Source of the DNA: Microbacterium hydrocarbonoxydans | GTDB lineage: Bacteria; Actinomycetota; Actinomycetes; Actinomycetales; Microbacteriaceae | Direction of reading: 5' to 3' | Length of the DNA stretch: 64,000 nucleotides | Assembly (NCBI RefSeq): GCF_900105205.1 | Contig: NZ_FNSQ01000005.1 | Span: 1,488,001-1,552,000, forward strand | Shown: positions 32,923-42,654 of the stretch, piece after piece | Position numbering within the stretch: the stretch's first letter is position 1 | Layout: each line of letters opens with the position of its first letter | Position numbers and translations under genes: made by a program | The notes under the pieces: model-generated | Databases searched by the model: none | Seen by the model: the letters and a program-made list of their open reading frames with translations, nothing else | Told to the model about the DNA's origin: nothing

Positions 32923-34755
32923 TCAGCCGCCGATCGCGACGTTGGTCGTCGTGACGGGCTCGTCGTAGATCGCGGCGATCTCATCGGCGAAGTCGCTCAT
33001 GATCACGTTGCGCTTGATCGACAGCTTCGGGGTCAGATGTCCGGATGCCTCAGTCCATTCGCTCTCCAGCACCGTGAACTTGCGGATCGACTCGGCCCGC
33101 GAGACGCGCGCGTTCGCCGCATCCACCGCCCGCTGGATCTCGGCACGCACCGCCTCGTTCTTCGAGGCCTCGGCGAGGGTCATCTCTTTGGGGAGTCCGG
33201 CGTTGGCGAGCCAGGTCGGCAGCATCTCGGGGTCGAGGGTGATCAGTGCCGAGATGAACGGACGCTGGTCGCCGACGACGACGACCTGGCCGATGATCGG
33301 GTTGGCGCGGATCGGGTCCTCGAGCGCCGCGGGTGCGACGTTCTTGCCGCCGGCCGTGACGATGATCTCCTTCTTACGACCCGTGATGGTCAGGAATCCC
33401 TCGGAGTCGAAGTTGCCGATGTCGCCGGTGCGGAACCAGCCGCCCTCGCTGAACGCCTCGGCGGTGGCGTCGGGATTGTTCCAGTACTCCTTGAAGACGT
33501 TGATGCCACGCACTTCGATCTCGCCGTCGTCGGCCAGACGCACGCCGACTCCCGGGAGAGCGGGCCCCACGGTGCCGATCTTCGACTTGTCGGCGAGGTT
33601 GACCGTCGCCGGGGCGGTCGTCTCGGTCAGGCCGTAGCCCTCGAGGATCACGACGCCGAGGCTGTGGAAGAAGTGCCCGAGGCGGGCGCCGAGGGGTGCC
33701 GATCCGGAGACGGCGTAGACGACCCTGCCGCCCATGGCCTCGCGGAGCTTTCCGTAGACGAGCTTGTTGAAGAGCGCGAACTTGAGCTTGGTCCCGAACG
33801 GGATGCTCTTGCCCTCTTCCACGAGCTTCGAGTGCTGGATCGCGACGTCGGCAGCGGCACGGAAGATCTTGCCCTTGCCTCCGGCCTCGGCCTTCTGCTC
33901 CGCCGAGTTGTAGACCTTCTCGAACACGCGGGGCACGGCCAGCAGGAAGGTGGGCTTGAACGACCCCAGTGCCGGGAGCAGCTGCCGGGTGTCCGGCTGG
34001 TGGCCGGTGCGGACACCGGCATGGATGTTCAGGATCGAGATGAAGCGGGCGAACACGTGCGCCGTGGTGATGAACAGCAGCGTCGATGCGCCAGGGGTCT
34101 GAACCACGGCATCCAGCGCCTTCGCGGAGTTGCGTGAGAGCTCGACGAAGTTGCTGTGCGTGAGCACGCATCCCTTGGGACGCCCGGTGGACCCGGAGGT
34201 GTAGATGAGCGTCGCGATGTCGGAGCCGACCGCGATGTTGCGGAGCCGCTCGATCTCAGCGTCGCTGACGGAGGCGCCCTGCGCCGTGAGCGTGTCGATC
34301 GCTCCGAGATGCAGCTGCCACACCTCGCGGAGCAGGGGAAGGTCGCCGCGGACCTCGTCGAGACGCGCGAAGTGCTCGGGGGACTCGACCACGACCGCGA
34401 TCGCACCGGAGTCCTCGAGGATCCACTGGATCTGAGAGGGGGAGCTGGTCTCGTAGATCGGCACCATCACCGCGCCGGCGTAGAAGAGGGCGAAGTCGAC
34501 GAGCGTCCACTCGTAGGTGGTGCGCGCCAGGAAGCCGACCTTCTCGCCTGGCTTGATGCCGGCGGCGACGAAACCCTTCGCGAGGGCGATGACGGCCGTC
34601 TGGAAGTCGGCGGCGGAGATGTCGCGCCATCCGTCACCGTCGGGCACGGCGAAGAGGGGGCGGTCCGGAGTCGCCTCGACCCGCTTGGCCAGCAGGTCGG
34701 CGATGTTCGCTTCGGGGTCGGCGGGGACGACGGCGGGGACTTCAAACTGGACCAC
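32923..34755 (-). CDS. fadD: Long-chain fatty acyl-CoA synthetase
   Basis: 610 residues from a GTG start behind GAAGGAG. The AMP-binding P-loop YTSGSTGRPKG is at about 193-203; EGYGLTETTAP (near 370), WFRTGDIGNF and TGRKKEIIVTAGGKN follow. The C-terminal catalytic Lys region, HLTPKLSIKRN, is near 585. This FadD15-like form activates long-chain fatty acids with ATP and CoA for degradation or lipid synthesis. It is divergent from a PlsC-type acyltransferase, a plausible user of its products. Confidence 0.93.
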   Translation of the reverse strand: MVQFEVPAVVPADPEANIADLLAKRVEATPDRPLFAVPDGDGWRDISAADFQTAVIALAKGFVAAGIKPGEKVGFLARTTYEWTLVDFALFYAGAVMVPIYETSSPSQIQWILEDSGAIAVVVESPEHFARLDEVRGDLPLLREVWQLHLGAIDTLTAQGASVSDAEIERLRNIAVGSDIATLIYTSGSTGRPKGCVLTHSNFVELSRNSAKALDAVVQTPGASTLLFITTAHVFARFISILNIHAGVRTGHQPDTRQLLPALGSFKPTFLLAVPRVFEKVYNSAEQKAEAGGKGKIFRAAADVAIQHSKLVEEGKSIPFGTKLKFALFNKLVYGKLREAMGGRVVYAVSGSAPLGARLGHFFHSLGVVILEGYGLTETTAPATVNLADKSKIGTVGPALPGVGVRLADDGEIEVRGINVFKEYWNNPDATAEAFSEGGWFRTGDIGNFDSEGFLTITGRKKEIIVTAGGKNVAPAALEDPIRANPIIGQVVVVGDQRPFISALITLDPEMLPTWLANAGLPKEMTLAEASKNEAVRAEIQRAVDAANARVSRAESIRKFTVLESEWTEASGHLTPKLSIKRNVIMSDFADEIAAIYDEPVTTTNVAIGG

Positions 34756-34905
34756 GGCAGCTCCTTCGGTACCGGTCGGGCACTGGTTGCACCCGAGTCT
34801 AGAGCATGGGACCGGGTCGCACGAAGGGTGACACTCAGTCGCGAACCGACCCGGGTGCGCACGATGCGATGGCGGATGCCGGTCACGGCGCTAGACTTCA
34901 CCTCG

Positions 34906-35604
34906 ATGTTCTACTGGCTGATGAAGTACGTCGCGATCGGCCCCGTGGTCAAGGCCGTCTTCCGACCATGGGTGGTCGGCCGCGCCAACATCCCCAAGAA
35001 CGGTGCGGCGATCCTCGCCAGCAACCACCTCTCGTTCGCCGATTCGATCTTCCTCCCGCTGATGATCGACCGGCCGATGTCGTTCCTCGCCAAGAGCGAC
35101 TACTTCACGGGCCGGGGGATCAAGGGCTGGGCGACCAAATTCTTCATGAAGGCCACCGGTCAGATCCCGATCGACCGATCCGGGGGCAAGGCCTCTGAGG
35201 CCTCACTGAACACGGGCCTCCAGGTGCTCGGTCGCGGCGACCTCCTCGGCATCTATCCTGAGGGCACCCGCAGCCCCGACGGACGGCTGTACCGAGGACG
35301 TACAGGCATCGCGCGCATGGCGATGGAGGCGAAGGTCCCGGTCATCCCGGTGATCATGGTCGACACCGATACGGCGATGCCCATCGGGCAGCGACTTCCG
35401 CGGGTCGTGAGGGTCGGGATCGTCATCGGAGAGCCCCTGGACTTCTCGCGCTACGCGGGCATGGAGAACGACCGCTACATCCTCAGATCCGTCACGGACG
35501 AGATCATGGTGGCCCTACAGCGCCTGGGTGAGCAGCAGTACGACGACGTGTACGCGTCGACCGTCAAGGACCGCCTCCCCGCCCGCGTCACACAGCGCTC
35601 CTGA
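34906..35604 (+). CDS. plsC: 1-acyl-sn-glycerol-3-phosphate acyltransferase
   Basis: 232 residues from the ATG at 34906. The acyltransferase motif HX4D is NHLSFAD (His41, Asp46), and EGTRS (from residue 119) is the glycerol-phosphate-binding block. It transfers an acyl group to lysophosphatidate or a related lysolipid at the inner membrane. TAGACT at 34892-34897, 8 bases before the ATG and with no ribosome site, suggests leaderless translation. Much longer in-frame extensions upstream overlap fadD and are rejected. Confidence 0.9.
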   Translation: MFYWLMKYVAIGPVVKAVFRPWVVGRANIPKNGAAILASNHLSFADSIFLPLMIDRPMSFLAKSDYFTGRGIKGWATKFFMKATGQIPIDRSGGKASEASLNTGLQVLGRGDLLGIYPEGTRSPDGRLYRGRTGIARMAMEAKVPVIPVIMVDTDTAMPIGQRLPRVVRVGIVIGEPLDFSRYAGMENDRYILRSVTDEIMVALQRLGEQQYDDVYASTVKDRLPARVTQRS

Positions 35605-35641
35605 GGCATCCGCGCGCTGCCGCGAGCACTAGGCTGGACCC

Positions 35642-36982
35642 ATGCTCCAGCACCACACCGACGCGCTTGATGCGTGGCGCTCGCTCCCGATCAAGCAGCA
35701 GCCGCAGTGGCCGGACGCCGAGCGCGTCTCGGAGGTCTCCACGCAGATCGCCGCGCTCCCGCCCCTGGTGTTCGCGGGTGAGGTCGACAACCTCCGCGAC
35801 CGGCTGGCTCGTGCCGCGTCCGGCCGCGCGTTCCTGCTCCAGGGTGGCGACTGCGCCGAGACGTTCGCCGGCGCGACCGCCGACCAGATCCGCAACCGGA
35901 TCAAGACCGTGCTGCAGATGGCTGTCGTGCTCACCTATGGCGCGTCGATGCCGGTCGTCAAGATGGGTCGCATGGCGGGTCAGTTCGCCAAGCCGAGATC
36001 CAGCGACACCGAGACTCGCGGCGACGTCACGCTTCCCGCCTACCGCGGCGACATCGTCAACGGGTACGACTTCACCGAAGGGTCGCGTCGCGCGGATCCC
36101 GGCCGCCTGCTGCAGGGGTACCACACCGCCGCATCGACCCTGAACCTGATCCGTGCCTTCACCCAGGGCGGGTTCGCTGATCTCCGCGAGGTGCACTCGT
36201 GGAACAAGGGCTTCGCGCAGAACCCTGCCAACCAGCGTTACGAGCGCATGGCGGCGGAGATCGACCGCGCGATCAAGTTCATGGAGGCCGCGGGAGCGGA
36301 CTTCGACGAGCTCACCCGTGTGGAGTTCTTCACCGGCCACGAGGGCCTGCTGATGGACTACGAGCGTCCGATGACGCGCATCGACTCCCGCACGGATACG
36401 CCGTTCAACACCTCGGCGCACTTCCTCTGGATCGGCGAGCGCACGCGCGACCTCGATGGGGCGCACGTCGACTACTTCTCGAAGATCCGCAACCCCATCG
36501 GCGTGAAGCTCGGCCCGTCGACGACTCCGGAGACGGCCCTCGCGCTGATCGACAAGCTCGACCCGAACCGCGAGCCCGGCCGCTTGACGTTCATCACGCG
36601 CATGGGCGCAGGCAAGATCCGTGACGCGCTGCCGCCGCTGCTCGAAGCTGTCCGCGACTCCGGTGCGCAGCCGCTGTGGGTCACCGATCCTATGCACGGC
36701 AACGGCATCACCACCCCGACCGGCTACAAGACCCGTCGCTTCGACGACGTCGTCGACGAGGTCCGCGGATTCTTCGAGGCGCATCGCGCCGTGGGGACCT
36801 TCCCCGGCGGCATCCATGTCGAGCTGACCGGTGACGACGTCACCGAGTGCCTCGGCGGCTCTGAGCACATCGACGAGGCCGCGCTCGCGACCCGCTACGA
36901 GAGCCTGTGCGATCCGCGCCTGAACCACATGCAGTCGCTCGAGCTGGCGTTCCTCGTCGCCGAGGAGCTCGAGAAGCGCTGA
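35642..36982 (+). CDS. aroG: DAHP synthase, class II
   Basis: 446 residues of the plant/mycobacterial class II type. The hallmark CAETFAG starts at Cys71 (metal ligand); MGRMAGQFAKPRS, ITRMGAGKIRD and WVTDPMHGNG follow, with an HVELTGDDVTEC stretch near the end. It condenses phosphoenolpyruvate and erythrose-4-phosphate, the first step of the shikimate pathway. TAGGCT (35630-35635), 6 bases before the ATG, suggests a leaderless transcript. A strong terminator follows. Confidence 0.95.
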   Translation: MLQHHTDALDAWRSLPIKQQPQWPDAERVSEVSTQIAALPPLVFAGEVDNLRDRLARAASGRAFLLQGGDCAETFAGATADQIRNRIKTVLQMAVVLTYGASMPVVKMGRMAGQFAKPRSSDTETRGDVTLPAYRGDIVNGYDFTEGSRRADPGRLLQGYHTAASTLNLIRAFTQGGFADLREVHSWNKGFAQNPANQRYERMAAEIDRAIKFMEAAGADFDELTRVEFFTGHEGLLMDYERPMTRIDSRTDTPFNTSAHFLWIGERTRDLDGAHVDYFSKIRNPIGVKLGPSTTPETALALIDKLDPNREPGRLTFITRMGAGKIRDALPPLLEAVRDSGAQPLWVTDPMHGNGITTPTGYKTRRFDDVVDEVRGFFEAHRAVGTFPGGIHVELTGDDVTECLGGSEHIDEAALATRYESLCDPRLNHMQSLELAFLVAEELEKR

Positions 36983-36998
36983 CCGGCACCGCAGTGCA

Positions 36999-37037
36999 GA
37001 AGAACCGCCCTTCCCGATCCGGGGAGGGCGGTTCTTC
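36999..37037. terminator. Intrinsic terminator between aroG and pknB
   Basis: GAAGAACCGCCC (36999-37010) pairs perfectly over 12 bases with 37026-37037. The arms end in A-rich and T-rich sequence, so it can serve both convergent genes. Confidence 0.9.
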
Positions 37038-37085
37038 GTCGTCTGGCGTGCCGTTGAGCGGGTGCCCGGTACCGCGACCCGCCGG

Positions 37086-39032
37086 TCAGCCGCTGAGCTG
37101 GATGGACAGCTGCACCTTGCCGCCGCGGGGGAGCTGCGCGTCGGAACCGGGGTCCTGGGCGGTGACCCTGGCCATCTCCCCGAAGCCCGGCAGGTCGCCC
37201 CAGGCCGCGTATCCGGCGGTGAAGCCGGCTTCCTCGAGGATCTGCTTGGCTTCGACGAGCGTCCTGTCGGTGACATCGGGGACGTCGAACAGCTCCGGTC
37301 CCTTCGAGACGATGAGCTGCACGGTGTCACCAGGACGCCAGTTGCCCTCGGACGCACGGTCGGCGACGCCGATCACGAGGTCCTTGTCCATCGACTCGCT
37401 GAAGTCGTAGATGATGTCGCCGGACACCTCGAGCTTCTTGTCGGTGAGCGTGGTCGTCGCCTGGTCGACGGACAGGCCCGTGACGTCGGGGAAGGCACCC
37501 GCAGACACATAGAGCTCGACGGTGTCGTCCTCGAGGAGCTCGCAGCCTTCTGCGCAGCTGTAGGCCTCGCCGCCGTCGCGCGGAGTGACGAAGGCGTTGA
37601 TGACGCGCCCCTCGTCGGCGTCGGAGAAGAGCACGAGGGGCTGCTCGGTGACATTGACCCTGAGGTCGGCGAGGTAGTCCCTGGCCTCCTGCTCGGTCTT
37701 GCCGTTGAGTGTCTCGGCCGTGTGCGACGCGGGCCCGATCGAGACGATCACCGTCACCTCGGCGCCCTTGTCGAGCCGCTCACCCTCACCGGGATCCGAG
37801 CGGATGGTCTCGCCGGCGGCCACCTCGACCGAGTTCTCCTCGCCGCGCACGGGGGTGAACCCGTCTGCGACCAGGGCGGCTGCGGCGTCGTCGTACGACA
37901 GTCCGGCAACCGACGGCACGGCGATCAGCGATCCGGGACCGGAGCCGAACCACCATCCCACGCCACCGGCCACGGTCGCCAGCAGCAGGACCAGAGTGAG
38001 CAGGAACGCGCCGCGCGCACGACGGCGGGAGGATCGTCGACGCAGCAGCGTGGCGTTGTCGACGGCGGCAGGTGCGGGAGCTGTCGGGTCGGCGATGACC
38101 ATGGTGCTCGGCATGACCTTGGTCAGGTCGGCAGAGTCGGCCTGCGAGCGCTGCGACCCTGTCGCCGCAGCCACCGCCGGGGCGATTCCCAAGCCGCGCT
38201 CGATCTCGCGCAGCCGGTCGAGCATCTGCTGGGCGTCGTCCGGTCGCTCGTCGGGGGACTTCTCGGTCGCCCACAGCACGAGCTCGTCGAGCTGCTCCGG
38301 TACCCCGGGGTTGCGGACGCTCGGCCGGGGGACCGACTCCGTGGCGTGCTGGAAGGCGATCTGCATCGGCTGCTCGCCCTTGTACGGCTGCTCGCCCACC
38401 AGCATCTCGTACAGCATGATGCCGAGCGCGTAGATGTCGCTGCGTGCGTCTGCGGTGCCGCGCGTGACGAGCTCCGGCGCCAGGTAGGCGATCGTGCCGA
38501 GGAGCTGCTGTCCCGTCGCCGTGTTGGCGGTGGTTGCTCGCGCGAGGCCGAAGTCGCCGATCTTGATGCGGCCGTCCTCCGCCAGCAGCACGTTCTCGGG
38601 CTTGACGTCGCGATGCACGATGCCGGCACGGTGAGCGGCCGCGAGGCCGGCCAGCACGGCATCCATGATGGTGATGGTCTGGGGGATGGTGAGCCGCTTC
38701 TGCTCGCGCAGCAGCTCGCGCAGCGTGATGCCGGGGAGGTACTCCATGACGAGGTAGGCGAGCTCGCCGTCCTGGCCCTGGTCGAAGACGTTCACCACGT
38801 GCGGATCCGCCAGTCGGGCGGCAGCACGGGCCTCCTGGATGAACCTGCTCTGGAAGGCGGAGTCGTCGCTCAGGTGCGCGTGCATCACCTTCAATGCGAT
38901 GCGGCGCTCGAGGCGCAGGTCGGTCGCCACGTACACGGTGGCCATGCCTCCGCGGGCGATCCGAGCGCGAACCCGGTACCGACCGTCGACAAGCCGCCCG
39001 ATGAGGGGGTCGGCCTGCTGATTGGTCGTCAC
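37086..39032 (-). CDS. pknB: Ser/Thr protein kinase with PASTA repeats (PknB type)
   Basis: 648 residues. The kinase domain is at about 19-285: glycine loop IARGGMATVY, catalytic Lys48 (ALKVM), HRDVKPEN and DFGLARA, with Thr residues in the activation loop. A membrane segment follows a basic RRRSSRRRARG stretch (about 340-362). Outside are about four PASTA repeats (VPSVAGLSYDDAAAAL..., later VPDVTDRTLVEAKQIL) that sense peptidoglycan fragments. The longer second repeat carries a Cys pair (YSCAEGCELL). It probably controls cell-wall growth and GarA. A LysM protein gene lies just upstream on the same strand. Confidence 0.94.
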   Translation of the reverse strand: MTTNQQADPLIGRLVDGRYRVRARIARGGMATVYVATDLRLERRIALKVMHAHLSDDSAFQSRFIQEARAAARLADPHVVNVFDQGQDGELAYLVMEYLPGITLRELLREQKRLTIPQTITIMDAVLAGLAAAHRAGIVHRDVKPENVLLAEDGRIKIGDFGLARATTANTATGQQLLGTIAYLAPELVTRGTADARSDIYALGIMLYEMLVGEQPYKGEQPMQIAFQHATESVPRPSVRNPGVPEQLDELVLWATEKSPDERPDDAQQMLDRLREIERGLGIAPAVAAATGSQRSQADSADLTKVMPSTMVIADPTAPAPAAVDNATLLRRRSSRRRARGAFLLTLVLLLATVAGGVGWWFGSGPGSLIAVPSVAGLSYDDAAAALVADGFTPVRGEENSVEVAAGETIRSDPGEGERLDKGAEVTVIVSIGPASHTAETLNGKTEQEARDYLADLRVNVTEQPLVLFSDADEGRVINAFVTPRDGGEAYSCAEGCELLEDDTVELYVSAGAFPDVTGLSVDQATTTLTDKKLEVSGDIIYDFSESMDKDLVIGVADRASEGNWRPGDTVQLIVSKGPELFDVPDVTDRTLVEAKQILEEAGFTAGYAAWGDLPGFGEMARVTAQDPGSDAQLPRGGKVQLSIQLSG

Positions 39033-39111
39033 GTCAAGATTCTATGGAGAACTGCCTGAAAGCTCGGGGAGCGGCTCGCCCCTCGACCCTGCGGGTTTGC
39101 CGGAAAGGCGC

Positions 39112-40302
39112 TCATCCGTGCGTGGCGAGCCACTGGTAGGCCTGGGTCTCCCACTGCCCATAACGATCGGGATACGCCGAGATCTGCACGGCCTGGGCGG
39201 CGTCGGTGAATCGCATCCGCTCCCACCCCGCGATGTCGAGCAGTCCGCGGGTCGTCTGACCGTTCGGATCGTGGGTGCCGCCGAAGAACACCCGCGTGCT
39301 GCGACTGGAGTCCAGTGCCTGCGCAGCGGTGCCCCAGCCCATGCTCGGTCGCTGCTGGAACAGTCCGATCGAGTCCCGGTCACCGGACGGCAGGTTGCGC
39401 ATGCTCGATTCGACCATCGCCGTCGCCAGGGCGATGGCGATGGCGCGATCGGACACCCCGAGGTCGCGCCCGATGCGGATGATCAGGGCGGCGTTGCCCG
39501 CCTGCTCGGCGTCGAGGGAGGCGAACAGCTGCGGAGGCGGTGTCTTCGCCGACACCGACGCCGGCGCAGTGGTGGCGGCGGCGACCGCGATCTTCTGGCC
39601 GGGGTAGATGATGGACCCGGCCGACAGCCCGTTCAGCGCATAGAGCTTCGCGACCGTCGTCCCGTACTTCTGTGCAATGGCGAAGAGCGTGTCGCCCGCG
39701 GCGACGGCGTGGGTCTTTCCTCCGGCTGTGACCGGGGGAGCAGTGGGCGCGGTGGCAGTCACGGCCGTGGCCGCCGGAACGCCGGAGAGCGCGAGCTTCT
39801 GCCCCGGGTAGATGACGGATGCCCGGGTGAGTCCGTTCGCTGCGAGAACCGCGTCGACGGTCGTGCCGTGTTTCGCCGCGATGGCGAAGACGGTGTCGCC
39901 GGCCGCGACGACATGCACGGTCGTGGCGGGGGCGACGGGGGCCTTCGGCGTGACGGCAGCGGCTCCGCCGGTGAGCCGGAGCTTCTGACCGGGGTAGATG
40001 ACCGACCGCCAGCTGAGGCCGTTGCGGGTGAGGACGTCGACCGTGCGCAGGCCGAACCGGTTCGCGATCGACGAGACGGTGTCGCCGGGCTGCACGACGT
40101 ACGTCGCTGGCGCGCTCTGGGCGGCGGGCGCGCGCAGCGCGGTCGCCTGCAGGTGCTCGAGGGGAGCGGTGACGGCGTCAGCGGTTGTGGGGGCAGCGGA
40201 TGCCGGGACGACCGCGAGTGCTCCCGACAGAGTGCCGAGAACCGCGGCAGGCATTCCCAGGCTGAGGTAGCGCGTTCGACGCGCGACGGTGTGCGTTCTC
40301 AC
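39112..40302 (-). CDS. Secreted LysM protein with lysozyme/transglycosylase-like domain
   Basis: 396 residues from the GTG at 40302, chosen because the basic n-region and signal peptide (to about residue 37, ending ASA) begin here; AAGGGGG precedes it. Three LysM repeats follow, each with a YVVQPGDTVSSIA-like start and a VIYPGQKL-like end. The C-terminal part (about 265-396: AIALATAMVESSMRNLPSGD, SIGLFQQRPSMGWG) resembles a lytic transglycosylase fold with a Glu in AMVES. It probably binds and remodels peptidoglycan. It lies 79 bases upstream of pknB on the same strand. Confidence 0.86.
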   Translation of the reverse strand: MRTHTVARRTRYLSLGMPAAVLGTLSGALAVVPASAAPTTADAVTAPLEHLQATALRAPAAQSAPATYVVQPGDTVSSIANRFGLRTVDVLTRNGLSWRSVIYPGQKLRLTGGAAAVTPKAPVAPATTVHVVAAGDTVFAIAAKHGTTVDAVLAANGLTRASVIYPGQKLALSGVPAATAVTATAPTAPPVTAGGKTHAVAAGDTLFAIAQKYGTTVAKLYALNGLSAGSIIYPGQKIAVAAATTAPASVSAKTPPPQLFASLDAEQAGNAALIIRIGRDLGVSDRAIAIALATAMVESSMRNLPSGDRDSIGLFQQRPSMGWGTAAQALDSSRSTRVFFGGTHDPNGQTTRGLLDIAGWERMRFTDAAQAVQISAYPDRYGQWETQAYQWLATHG

Positions 40303-40457
40303 GGAGGGGCCCCCTTGTTCGGCGTCTGCCCACGCTGACACGGATGTATACGGAAGTCAACAGAAGTGACCTCTGTTACCGGTGTGGCAGGAGTGATTAA
40401 CGAAGGAACAAGGGGGCTGGAAATGCGGCGCGTGCGCGGAGGTGAGATAGTTGCTGT

Positions 40458-40871
40458 GTGTCTGTGCCGTCTGAGAACCAGCCCTCCGAAAACCCGCAGT
40501 CCGAGACTGCGGCAGCCGCGACCGGCGGGAACGCCTCCGGTGTGACCGCCACCGAGTGGCTGACGATGCCTGATCTCGTCGAGGCCCTCGACGAGACGCT
40601 CGGTCGGGTTCGTCGACTGATCGACGAGCACTATCTGGTGGGCTCGCGTCGCACCGGCGTCTTCGCCGTCCCGTCGATCTTCCTCGTCGACGGGCACCCG
40701 CTGTCGTCGCTGCGCGGAACGATCATCGTGCTGCAGGATGCGGGCTTCACCGATGACGAGGTCATCGACTGGCTCCTGGCCGACGACGAAGAGCTCGGTC
40801 GATCGCCCATCGCGGCGCTGCTCGCCGGTCACAAGAGCGCGGTGCGCCGCGTCGCCCGTACTCTCGCCTGA
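40458..40871 (+). CDS. Rv2175c-like DNA-binding protein
   Basis: 137 residues from a GTG. A disordered N-terminus (about 1-30) precedes a winged-helix domain (TEWLTMPDLVEALDETLGRV). The C-terminal half (FLVDGHPLSSLRGTIIVLQD, then FTDDEVIDWLL) is the conserved Rv2175c domain. In M. tuberculosis Rv2175c is a DNA-binding substrate of a Ser/Thr kinase (PknL). The GGAGGTGA site lies 11 bases before the start. It converges with the polyprenyl synthase gene. Confidence 0.85.
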   Translation: MSVPSENQPSENPQSETAAAATGGNASGVTATEWLTMPDLVEALDETLGRVRRLIDEHYLVGSRRTGVFAVPSIFLVDGHPLSSLRGTIIVLQDAGFTDDEVIDWLLADDEELGRSPIAALLAGHKSAVRRVARTLA

Positions 40872-40892
40872 CAGCCGGCCGCGCCGGGTCGC

Positions 40893-41993
40893 TCAGGCTG
40901 ATCGAACGGTCGCGGCCCGCGCGAGATCGCGCAGGTCGCCGACTGCCGCGTTGTCCAGCCGAGCGCCGGAGAGCGCGCGATCGGCCTCCAAGGCATACTC
41001 GCCGATCATGTCCTCGACCCGGGCGAGTGCACCCGAGTCCGCGATCGTGGCCTGCAGGAAGGACACCTGCTGAGCTGTGAGCTCCGGGTCGCCGAGCATC
41101 TCGTCGAAGAGGTTCCGCGCTGACGCCTCGAGCGTCTGCCGGGTGAGCGCCACGAGCACGGTGCGCTTGCCCTCGCGGAGGTCGTCACCGGCGGGCTTGC
41201 CGGTGACCGCGGCATCCCCGAACACTCCGAGCATGTCGTCGCGGAGCTGGAAGGCCATGCCGACGGGGTGTCCGAAGCGCCGGAGCGCGTCCAGCTGCTC
41301 CTCGTCTCCGTCTGCGATCGCCGCGCCCAGGACGAGCGGCTGCTCGATGCTGTAGCGAGCTGACTTGAATGAGACGACCCGCAGCGCCCGCTCGACATGG
41401 GAGTCGGTCGCGTGCACACTCCATGCCGATTCCTCGGCGATGTCGAGGAACTGCCCGACGGTCACGTCGCGGCGCATCCGGCCGTACTCCCGTCGCACTG
41501 CTGCGGCATGAGGGAGGTCGCGGATCGCGTCCTCGAGCAGGTCGTCGCTCCAGGCCACGAGCAGATCGCCGAGCAAGATGGCCGATGAGCGGCCGAAAGC
41601 CGCGGCATCCCCCCGCCAGCCGGAGTTCCGATGCGTGCCCTCCAGCGCGCGGTGAGCGGCGGGACGACCGCGACGCGTGTCGGAGTTGTCGATGATGTCG
41701 TCGTGGACCAGAGCGGCGGACTGGAAGATCTCCAGAGCAGCGCAGACATCCCAGAGCGCAGTCGTCTCCTCGGCGCGGCGATCGTCGAACCGGGCCACCG
41801 CCTGCCAGCCGGCGTGGCAGAAGCGCGCCCGCAGACGCTTGCCTCCGACCAGGGTGTCGGCGGCCGAGTCGACCAGAGCGGCGGCGTCGGGCCCGTAGTC
41901 CTCCGATTCCCTCCGCATCCGGTCGAGGAACAGCCGGAGGCGACCGGCGACGGCGTCGGAGACAAGGGTGGGGGACGGCACGACTCCCAGCAT
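40893..41993 (-). CDS. Polyprenyl (geranylgeranyl-type) diphosphate synthase
   Basis: 366 residues from the ATG at 41993 (a TTG at 42005 would add four). The first Asp-rich motif is VHDDIIDNSDTRRG and the second LRDDMLGVFGD, both DDxxD. GKRLRA is the diphosphate-binding site. The enzyme chains isopentenyl diphosphate onto an allylic primer to make precursors of menaquinone, carotenoids or the undecaprenyl carrier. Chain length cannot be decided from the residues before the first motif. Confidence 0.92.
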   Translation of the reverse strand: MLGVVPSPTLVSDAVAGRLRLFLDRMRRESEDYGPDAAALVDSAADTLVGGKRLRARFCHAGWQAVARFDDRRAEETTALWDVCAALEIFQSAALVHDDIIDNSDTRRGRPAAHRALEGTHRNSGWRGDAAAFGRSSAILLGDLLVAWSDDLLEDAIRDLPHAAAVRREYGRMRRDVTVGQFLDIAEESAWSVHATDSHVERALRVVSFKSARYSIEQPLVLGAAIADGDEEQLDALRRFGHPVGMAFQLRDDMLGVFGDAAVTGKPAGDDLREGKRTVLVALTRQTLEASARNLFDEMLGDPELTAQQVSFLQATIADSGALARVEDMIGEYALEADRALSGARLDNAAVGDLRDLARAATVRSA

Positions 41994-42078
41994 ACGTAAA
42001 GCCAACCAGGGGTCCGACGGCTAGCCCCGAGCCTCATCCCGCGCGTAGAATGGATGGACGATACCCGAGGGGGACGAA

Positions 42079-42450
42079 ATGCCACTCTCCGAACAGGAGC
42101 AGCGTCTGCTCGACGAGATGGAACGCCATCTCCTCCACAACGACGCCGATGTCGTCACTGCGCCGTCAGGTGACCGCGCTCTCAGCTACCGCAATCTCGT
42201 GTACGGAGCCCTGCTGCTCCTTGTGGGTGTGGGTGGACTGATCGTCGGCGTGGTGCTCGGAGACGTGTGGGGAGTCGTCGTCGGCGTGATCGGCTTCGCC
42301 GCCATGCTCGGCGGAGTCATGCTCGCCGTCACCCCGGTACGCAAGCCGCTCTCCGCCGTTCCGCGTGAGCGTGCCCCCAAGCAGCAGAGTTCCGCGTCCT
42401 TCATGGACCGCATGAACGATCGGTGGGATCGTCGCCAAGACGGTCACTGA
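42079..42450 (+). CDS. DUF3040 membrane protein
   Basis: 123 residues. It begins with MPLSEQEQRLLDEMERHL, the signature of DUF3040, then has two hydrophobic segments (about 41-60 and 63-84) and a basic C-terminal tail. Actinobacterial homologues commonly sit just upstream of mraZ, as here. The function is unknown. A TAGAAT at 42046-42051 may be its -10, and GAGGGGG precedes the start. Confidence 0.88.
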   Translation: MPLSEQEQRLLDEMERHLLHNDADVVTAPSGDRALSYRNLVYGALLLLVGVGGLIVGVVLGDVWGVVVGVIGFAAMLGGVMLAVTPVRKPLSAVPRERAPKQQSSASFMDRMNDRWDRRQDGH

Positions 42451-42466
42451 CCAGACACTTCTTCTC

Positions 42467-42495
42467 AGACCCGGATGCCTCGAGCATCCGGGTCT
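42467..42495 (+). terminator. Intrinsic terminator after the DUF3040 gene
   Basis: AGACCCGGATGC (42467-42478) pairs perfectly over 12 bases with 42484-42495 around a 5-base loop, followed by TCGTCGTT. It separates the DUF3040 gene from the dcw promoter. The remaining gap to mraZ (to 42733) holds the promoter and MraZ sites only. Confidence 0.88.
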
Positions 42496-42654
42496 TCGTC
42501 GTTAACCGGGGTCTTCTTCGGTGAAGGGGAGTCCGGCGAGGTGCGCGATTCGCGCGCGCGGCCGGATCCTCCACTCGCGCTCCACCTTCCTCTACCGCGT
42601 GATTCCGCGGTTCTTCGGCATGCCTCGGTGCTCGTCAGGAGTTATGGGGCGGAT

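Noticed and set aside
40303..40457. Riboswitch controlling the LysM gene
   Set aside because: I looked for conserved c-di-AMP riboswitch elements and saw none that I could support.
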